A stretch of 64,000 bases of DNA from Toxonevra muliebris (Eukaryota > Arthropoda > Insecta > Diptera > Pallopteridae), in assembly GCA_963691655.1 (NCBI GenBank), contig OY829327.1, forward strand, positions 60,648,079 to 60,712,078. The letters run 5' to 3'. This document shows, in pieces, positions 58,107 to 64,000 of this stretch (within the stretch, counting starts at the first letter, position 1; the number at the start of each line of letters is the position of its first letter). The notes beneath the pieces were generated by a model. It worked only from the letters and a program-made list of their open reading frames with translations, had not been told where the DNA came from and did no database searches. The position numbers and the translations under genes are program-made.

Positions 58107-58400
58107 ATATAAAATTTAAAATCAGTGACAAATCGGAATAATTAGTGAGTCCACCCTTGGCTTCTAGCATCATCTGATAACGTTTTGAAATATATTCTAA
58201 CAACAATTTGCAGGTGTTATAGATGTTCTCATCTCAGTACCGCACTTCAACCAATGATTCGATTAACTTGATTTTGTTTGTGCAATCCATTGGTTTGAGA
58301 ATCGGCGAATTACCAGGCCAATTCGCTGTCAGCAAAGACTATTTCTACAACCTTGAATGCATGGCAGAGTGTCAAGTCTTGTTAAAAAAACGGGCTTCCC
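58107..58400 (-). pseudogene. Tc1-like transposase C-terminal half (left arm)
   Basis: Minus strand: QDLTLCHAFKVVEIVFADSE (second catalytic Asp in QQD), then after a frame slip ANWPGNSPILKPMD (WPGNSPDLNPIE degraded, catalytic Glu now Asp), NKIKLIESLVEV, LLLEYISKRYQMMLEAKGGL. Stops and shifts are present. Confidence 0.7.
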
Positions 58401-58551
58401 AAATTTATCTTTGAGTGTTCAGGGAACATTCGATCTTTTGAAATTTTTATGGCATTTTCGCTGGTCATCATCCCTGTTATAGGTACGAATAATCCTGAAC
58501 CAAAAAAGGAAAAGCCGCTCCGAGATAAGGAAATCTTTCAAATTGTTCGTA

Positions 58552-58652
58552 GATTCTATGCCAAAACGCCTTAAGATGATGCTGGAAGCCAAGGGAGGAC
58601 TAAATATTGATTCTTCCGATTTGTTACTGATTTTATTTTTTATATAAAATCA
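58552..58652 (+). pseudogene. Tc1-like transposase C-terminal end (right arm)
   Basis: Plus strand DSMPKRLKMMLEAKGGL followed by a short tail and stop, the same C-terminus as in the left arm but better preserved (SMP-R---M--AKGG). Only ~30 codons remain. Confidence 0.7.
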
Positions 58653-58734
58653 CATTAATTTGCAAAAGGGTGTATCTCTTACTTAATAAAATAAAAATAA
58701 TAGATTACACTGTTCAACAGTAATTATAATAGCT

Positions 58735-58960
58735 TTTTAGGAGACTATGAAAATTAAATCTAGAGGTTGATTTTCAAAGTCATGACTTAAGTTCATGTCA
58801 ATTTCGTTATTTGAAGTTATATATAAACAGGTTAATGAACAAATGTAGTCATCACAACAACAATGTATATAGAGACGGGCAAATCAGACGGCCGTTTCGG
58901 AATCCGCCACAATTCCTCATCAGTGATCTTAGTGATAGTTTTTAATCTTTCAATTAAATA
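58735..58960 (-). repeat. Dispersed repeat, copy 2 (GGCGGATTCCGAAACGGCCG core)
   Basis: The complement matches 15130-15420, including CTATCACTAAGATCACTGAT and the GGCGGATTCCGAAACGGCCG core. No coding content. Confidence 0.6.
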
Positions 58961-59448
58961 AATTTTTTAAATTTTTTCAATTTCCATAGCTCTAAATCGG
59001 AATAATGAGAATAGATTCGAGTTCAGCAAGCTTATTGGTTTTGGCCATAATTTATGCTTTTCATACAATTTTTGCTGCATTCCTAAAAACTTATTAGCTT
59101 TATATTTATATTGCTGCACCAATAAACATTATGCGATTTTAAAATATTTTTTTACATTATGTTTAAATTTGAAAAATCCTAATTTATGGTCTAACTTTCA
59201 GGACTTTCAAGACCCTTTTGGAACCTGAATCGCATTACAAAAATTTGTTTCCACTTTTGTTCATCTGGATGAGTAGAAACTTAACTATGCTAGTTTTGTG
59301 ATTCAATGTATATACTGAATTAATCAAACAGAAATAAAGAAACTAACTAACTAAGTAAATATAATGAATATAAATTTTATTCACGCTTATAGCAGCTTAA
59401 AAAAATCTAAATCAATAAAAACTATTGATAATATCATTTTTAAAATTG
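58961..59448. other. AT-rich gap, no gene seen
   Basis: No recognised coding or repeat structure. Confidence 0.4.
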
Positions 59449-59738
59449 TTTCTTGTGAACTTTTGTTTCGGCAAAGGTGTCGATAATATTATCTACATCA
59501 TTTCCTAAATTGTTTTTGTAATTTAATACTCGATAGAAAGAATACTCAAATTACTCAAGCATTCTGGAGTCATGTTATTGTGAAAATAATTTTTTATTAG
59601 TTCTATTTTAGAAAACGAACGTTCTCCCGAAGCAACTGTAGCTAGAATAGTCAGAAACAATATTAAAACTGTGCAAGCTTCTGGAAACCTGGCAGATAGA
59701 GTAGCGTTCTCGATTATCAAAAGATTCGCCTTGTGCAC
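59449..59738 (-). pseudogene. hAT transposase C-terminal dimerisation domain fragment
   Basis: Minus-strand frame with FPEACTVLILFLTILATVAS, GERSFSKIELIKNYFHNN, MTPECLSNLSILSIEY, matching the hAT dimerisation domain (L-IFLTIPVTVASGERSFSKLKLIK----M--ERLS-L--LSIE). After the stop at 59523 another frame continues NIIDTFAETKV, the usual last residues (IID-FA--KAR). The catalytic part is not present. The domain itself is well preserved; only a frame slip near the end is seen. Could be an exon of a longer gene, but no upstream exon is recognised. Confidence 0.75.
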
Positions 59739-59739
59739 A

Positions 59740-61686
59740 TACTAATTAACCCAGTTATGCCACATGGACATTGAATATTCGCCCAAAAAAATATAACAAA
59801 CAATAAAAAAAATCTAAAACCGGTTGAGAAACAAAAAAGTTATAGCATTTTAAAGTTGAGCCTTCCAAAAGCCAATTTTGCCCATAAAAGAAACAAACCG
59901 AAAACTCTCGACTTTGAACACGACCACTAGCCACAAAAAATCTTTTTCTCCCAAGTCCCTTTCAAGTTGTTTTAATTCGAGTATTAATAAGAGATCTATA
60001 TCAAAAAAAATATTAATATATCAATTATCATTTTTTGTATTTGTGTCCATCTTGGCGACACTGTGCGACGGGGCCAAAAACGAAAAAATTAGCATAGGAA
60101 AATACTAAAAGTATGTTCACAAAATTTCAAAATTTTTTAGTGATTAAGACACACGGCGACATCTAATTTATATTTTGCTAAAGACATTATTTTTATATAA
60201 AATACTCTAGTTTAATTCATTGCATTTGTAACTGCCTTATTTCTCTTCCTTGCGGTTCAATTATTTTATCATTATACAGTCAAACCTGTTAATTGGGACT
60301 CTTTGTAATTGGGTCCCCATATAAAAGTTGGACAAAAATAGGAGTTGTTTTAATTTAATGAAACTTTAGCATGATGATTTCAAAAATGAAATTGGTTTTT
60401 TGGTACCGGTTACCCTTTTTTTATGAAACCGGTTCTTATCCGGTTTTTTTTAAGATACTATATAAATTATTACATGAATTTTGTGGACGCACCTTACTAA
60501 AAATAAAAATACCATTTGCTAAAAGGTTATAGTATACTGATTTTAAAATCAGTTTTTTGATACCGGTTTCGGTTTTCAGATAAATTTTTTTTGCAGACGC
60601 TTCTAATTAAAATAAATCAAATTAAAATATCAGCGCCATTATTTTTTAAATATTGCGAATTAAAAACCTATGTTCCACCATTTCTGTCGGTTTTGGATAG
60701 AACACTATTCAAAATACAACGCTAACTCACCTTCTTAAAACGTGCCTACTTTTATCATAGACATATATAATGAAATAGATTTTCTAATTAAGTATATTTT
60801 TATAAAACAGTCTGCTTTGCAAAATACTAATACAAATTTTAATATTAACATAACAGCCAAAAGTAACTGCTTCAGTGGGTTCTCGATAACGTGAACTAAT
60901 TAAAACCAAGGGCAAATGCCAAAATTCAAGGAATAGAGATTCCTAAAAACCATTATTTAAGCTTATTTATGCACTTGACGACATTTTATTGTTTTGCTAA
61001 GCTAGTCACGCCGCTTCCTTCTAAAACTTCTGTTTTTTTCTTTTAATTTCAAGAACTACTTTTTTGGAACACATTTGTACATTTAAGAGAAAAACCCAAT
61101 TCAAATATTTTGTACGCCAATAGCACGAATACATATTTATTTGTATACCAAATATATGTATTTGTCAATATTAGGAGACTCCTAAAATCGGAGAAATTTA
61201 AATTCAATGTATTGTCAACATATTTACTTGAGGTTTGTCACTAATAGGTTATAATTTATGCTTTAGAATGTTTTGAAGACCAAGCCATGAAAATTATGGT
61301 ACAAAAAAATTGCTTTGAGAAGTTGAAATAGTTTAATAAATTTCTTAAATTTTTTTTTTTTTTTGCATTTAAGAGTTTAGTAAATAGTGATTTGCTTCTA
61401 AGGTTGGACGAAGTTTGCCAATTTTTTTCCACCATTTAAAAAAGTAAGGATTATTATTAACAAAAAAAGGCACGAGACCGCAGCCTTTTGCGGCCTAATG
61501 TTTTATATTCTTTACTGAACTTAATGATTTTTAAAGTTTTTTTCTGAAAAAATATTAATTTAAAACAAATTTCTAAAAAAAAATGTTCTCTTTAAAAAAA
61601 AAAATTATATGTTGTGAAGTAGGTAATATTATTCCTCTTGTAAAAAAAATTCGCAATAGTCATAAAAATTTCAATTTCTTATGTAG
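59740..61686. other. AT-rich gap with lone transposon ends
   Basis: About 1.9 kb without a recognised gene. TTAACCCAGTTATGCC (59749) and CAGTCAAACCTGTTAATTGG (60280, pogo-like) look like lone element ends. The plus frame 59878-60108 has no recognised motif. Two related lines about a GGTACCGGTT-like block occur at 60400-60440 and 60560. Confidence 0.4.
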
Positions 61687-61773
61687 TATGAATGTATAAA
61701 CTCGTATTTTTTTCGTAATTTGGACATTTATTGTGAAAAAGTGATTATAAATTTACTATTTAAAGTATTATCC

Positions 61774-63091
61774 ATCGTTAGCCACAACCTTTTCCCATCT
61801 TTCTGTTAGCATACGGATTCCGCGTCGAAAGAACTCCTCATCTTTGGAGGCCATTCACGAATCGAACCATTTTTTAAGTTCTTCGAAAGAACGGAAGTGC
61901 TGTTCAGCCAGGCCATGTGTTATCGATCAGAACAAGTGGTAATCAGAAGGAGCAATGTCTGGAGAATACGGCGAGTGGGGTAGCACTTCCCATTTCAGCG
62001 TTTCCAAGTAAGTTTTTACTTGCCTTGCAACATGCTGCCGAGCATTGTCGTGCTGAAGAATAACTTCGTCGTGTCTATTCTCATATTCTGTCCTCTTATC
62101 CTTTAATGCTCGGCTCAAACACATCAATTGTAGTCGGTAGCGGTCGCCAGTGATCGTTTCATTCGGTTTTAACAGCTCATAATACACGACACCTTTCATA
62201 TCCCACCAAATACACAGCATGAGCTTGGACCCATGGATGTTCGGCTTTGCCGTTGATGTTGATGCATGTCCGGGCGGTCCCCACGATTTTTTACGCTTTG
62301 GGTTATCGTAACGTATCCACTTTTCATCGCCAGTCACAATACGATGCAGAAAACCTTTTCTTTTCTGTCGTTCAATCAGCAGTTCACATGTGAAAAATCG
62401 TTGTTCGACGTCTCTCGGCTTCAATTCGTACGGCACCCAATTTCCTTGCTTTTGAATCATTCCCAATGCTTTTAATCGTAATACACGACACCTTTCATAT
62501 CCCACCAAATACACAGCATGAGCTTGGACCCATGGATGTTCGGCTTTGCCGTTGATGTTGATGCATGTCCGGGCGGTCCCCACGATTTTTTACGCTTTGG
62601 GTTATCGTAACGTATCCACTTTTCATCGCCAGTCACAATACGATGCAGAAAACCTTTTCTTTTCTGTCGTTCAATCAGCAGTTCACATGTGAAAAATCGT
62701 TGTTCGACGTCTCTCGGCTTCAATTCGTACGGCACCCAATTTCCTTGCTTTTGAATCATTCCCAATGCTTTTAATCGTTTAGAAATAGTTGATTGATCAA
62801 CTCCTAAAGACTCTGCAAGTTCTTGTTGCGTTTGACATGAATCTTCTTCGAGTAATCCCTTCAATTCTTCATCTTCGAACTTTTTCGGGCTGCCTGAACG
62901 TTTCCTGTTTTCAACATCAAAATCACCACTTTTGAAACGGGCATACCACACCTGACACATTTTAACGTCTATAGCACAGTCAGGTTAAGCTTCAGTGAGT
63001 AAACGATGTGCTTCAGTTGCGTTTTTTTTAAATGGAAGAAGCAAATTAAAACTTCCCGCAAATATTGTTTTGTTGACACGAAATTCGACAT
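61774..63091 (-). pseudogene. mariner DD34D transposase, broken by a 299-bp duplication
   Basis: From the ATG at 63091: MSNFVSTKQYLREVLI (start of the mariner DNA-binding domain), a frameshift, then CQVWYARFKSGDFDVENRKR, QTQQELAESLGVDQSTISKR (helix-turn-helix), GNWVPYEL (normally WVPHEL), IVTGDEKWIRYD (first Asp), ILQHDNARQHVA (second Asp), and 34 residues later SPDIAPSDYHLF (third Asp). The segment LKALGMIQ...GVVYY occurs twice because of the duplication, and 299 bp shifts the frame. The C-terminal ~50 residues survive with lesions down to VANDG near 61774. Dead, but all three catalytic acids remain. Confidence 0.9.
62180..62777. repeat. Perfect tandem duplication, 2 x 299 bp
   Basis: 62180-62478 and 62479-62777 appear identical over all 299 bases, including the part coding GDEKWIRYDN. 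The junctions fall at TAATACACGA and TTTAATCG. The lack of differences, compared with the decay elsewhere in the element, means a very recent event or an assembly error. Confidence 0.92.
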
Positions 63092-63256
63092 TTTCAGCTA
63101 TAGTAAAAAACTTTTGTAAAAGTATGAAAATTATTTGACAGATCAATTCTTATAGTATTTTTGGCGCTCTTCGAGATAGAATAGCTGTCAATGTCAAAAA
63201 AATGGCGCGTATCATAGATATGAAGTTAGTCACAATTGCGAGTTTATACATTCATA

Positions 63257-64000
63257 CTCCCAATATTTGCTTCTTAAATTGATCGACTTTGGCAAGCCTT
63301 AACTCCTTCAAAACACAAACGCTGTAGGTTCGTTATACATATTCTAGTACCTTTAAAATTACATCAAAATTTTAATGATCGGAGACATAACTTTTTACCA
63401 CGTTTATATCAACTCGCTTTCAATGGTGTCTGTCTGTCTGTCAGTCTGTTCGGTACAAATTTTGCAATCGATTTTAAACTAACTTCCCGATGAGCTAGAT
63501 ACTTGAAATTTTAAATATAGTTCAGAACTGGAAGACAATGCAAAATGAATTATCTAAAATATATATAAATATAATAATATTTAAAATATTAGCATAGGAA
63601 GTTTTTCCATTTTTTTCATAGATCAAAGCATTGAATTCATCGTTGTTAAAATCATTTCTTTAGCGGGAGTAGAATATATGTATATGTGTATACATACACA
63701 AATTCAAAGACAAATGAGAGAGAGAACAAAAACAAACAATAACGAACTTTTCTTTTCGTTTTGTTCCGCTTACAAAGAGTATAGATTGTAAAGAGATCGC
63801 GATTTGCTCTTGCTGGAATCGAAAGAAAAAATCGTAGAAACAGCAGCGAGGTGCAATACCGATGGTGTGGCAGCGACGGTTGTCAACACATTCAGCAGAC
63901 AAAAATGTATGAATGGATGAGTTTGACGTGTATTTATATATATTTATATATTGTTTATATACAAATATGTAAACGTTTTGTTTTGAGTTTATGAATTTTA
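63257..64000. other. Gap, no gene seen; GTCT run and GAGA tract
   Basis: (GTCT)n at 63428-63448. The text around 63440-63530 (TTAAACTAACTTCCCGATGA) reads like old transposon DNA. From 63690 to 63900 there is a GAGAGAGAAC tract and a more GC-balanced stretch, but no coding frame I can support. Confidence 0.35.

Larger units (their letters stand above)
58050..58672. mobile_element. Tc1-like foldback: inverted transposase 3' ends
   Basis: Ends CACCCTTGTGCAAATTAAT (58050) and the complement of CACCCTTTTGCAAATTAAT (58672), flanked by TA on both sides. Both ends carry the same transposase C-terminus pointing outward: minus strand on the left (58107-58400), plus strand on the right (58552-58652). 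The element is therefore an inverted dimer of Tc1 3' ends. Confidence 0.82.
61689..63254 (-). mobile_element. mariner (DD34D) transposon with internal duplication
   Basis: Ends TGAATGTATAAACTCG (61689) and its exact complement ending 63254, flanked by TA on both sides (61687-61688, 63255-63256). 1566 bp in all; without the 299-bp duplication it would be 1267 bp, a typical mariner length. The transposase is on the minus strand. Confidence 0.9.

Noticed and set aside
62266..62774. Two identical 69-codon plus-strand open frames
   Set aside because: They are antisense shadows of the duplicated mariner transposase segment.

Overview
The window looks like AT-rich, repeat-filled intergenic DNA of an insect, most likely a higher dipteran. 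A tephritid-type fruit fly is my best guess, but the sequence alone cannot prove it. The support is the mix of decayed LOA-, Jockey-, I- and RTE-like non-LTR retrotransposons, mariner/maT/Tc1 elements, many hAT- and TTAA-type MITEs, tRNA-derived SINE heads and short (TATG)n/(AC)n runs. I found no complete host gene. The only candidate host exon or UTR is a more GC-balanced stretch at 33.0-33.75 kb. All named families were assigned by eye from remembered motifs; no database search was possible.

Layout, 0-20 kb. A LOA-like reverse transcriptase fragment runs in from the left edge (1-1404) and is broken by a candidate insertion. An 8-bp-TSD hAT MITE sits at 3408-3686. A three-level nest follows: a Tc1-like relic (3918-6845) holds a TTAA-flanked element (5179-6800), which holds another TTAA-flanked element (5870-6595). 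A 2.1 kb TIR element (8108-10179) carries a hAT-like insert. A candidate 2.7 kb element (10656-13377) holds a MITE and a long foldback (12074-13110). Next come a degenerate ~120-140 bp repeat, a Jockey-like fragment, two tRNA-derived SINE heads in tandem, another Jockey fragment, and a 1.95 kb foldback (16998-18948) with inverted copies of the 3' end of an unnamed arthropod gene family.

Layout, 20-40.5 kb. A second copy of the hAT-like repeat (19307-19955), a fragment of another unnamed conserved family (20187-20624), a hAT-type element with 8-bp TSD enclosing a Copia relic (26631-28720), a 143-bp Tigger-like MITE, and a MITE whose internal 292-bp insertion can be dated against an empty copy at 11.6 kb. 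Then a tRNA-like SINE on the minus strand, a Jockey fragment, a hAT element (35672-37067) with a LOA 3' fragment inserted in it, and a decayed RTE-like element (37974-40472) with a 14-bp target duplication.

Layout, 40.5-64 kb. Two more TTAA-type MITEs, an I-like endonuclease fragment, a hAT-type element filled with a ~15-bp degenerate minisatellite (47467-48943), a tandem pair of hairpin units, a TTAA MITE inside another TTAA MITE (50092-50544), a nearly intact maT (DD37D) transposon with one frameshift (51621-52884), a long-TIR element carrying the wreck of a second unnamed gene family (53843-55678), two Tc1-like elements, a hAT dimerisation-domain fragment, and a DD34D mariner (61689-63254) with a 299-bp internal tandem duplication.

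Nothing here forms an operon or pathway. The functional story is transposition and decay. The best leads for something undescribed are the two elements at 17-19 kb and 53.8-55.7 kb, which link uncharacterised arthropod protein families to inverted-repeat mobile DNA.
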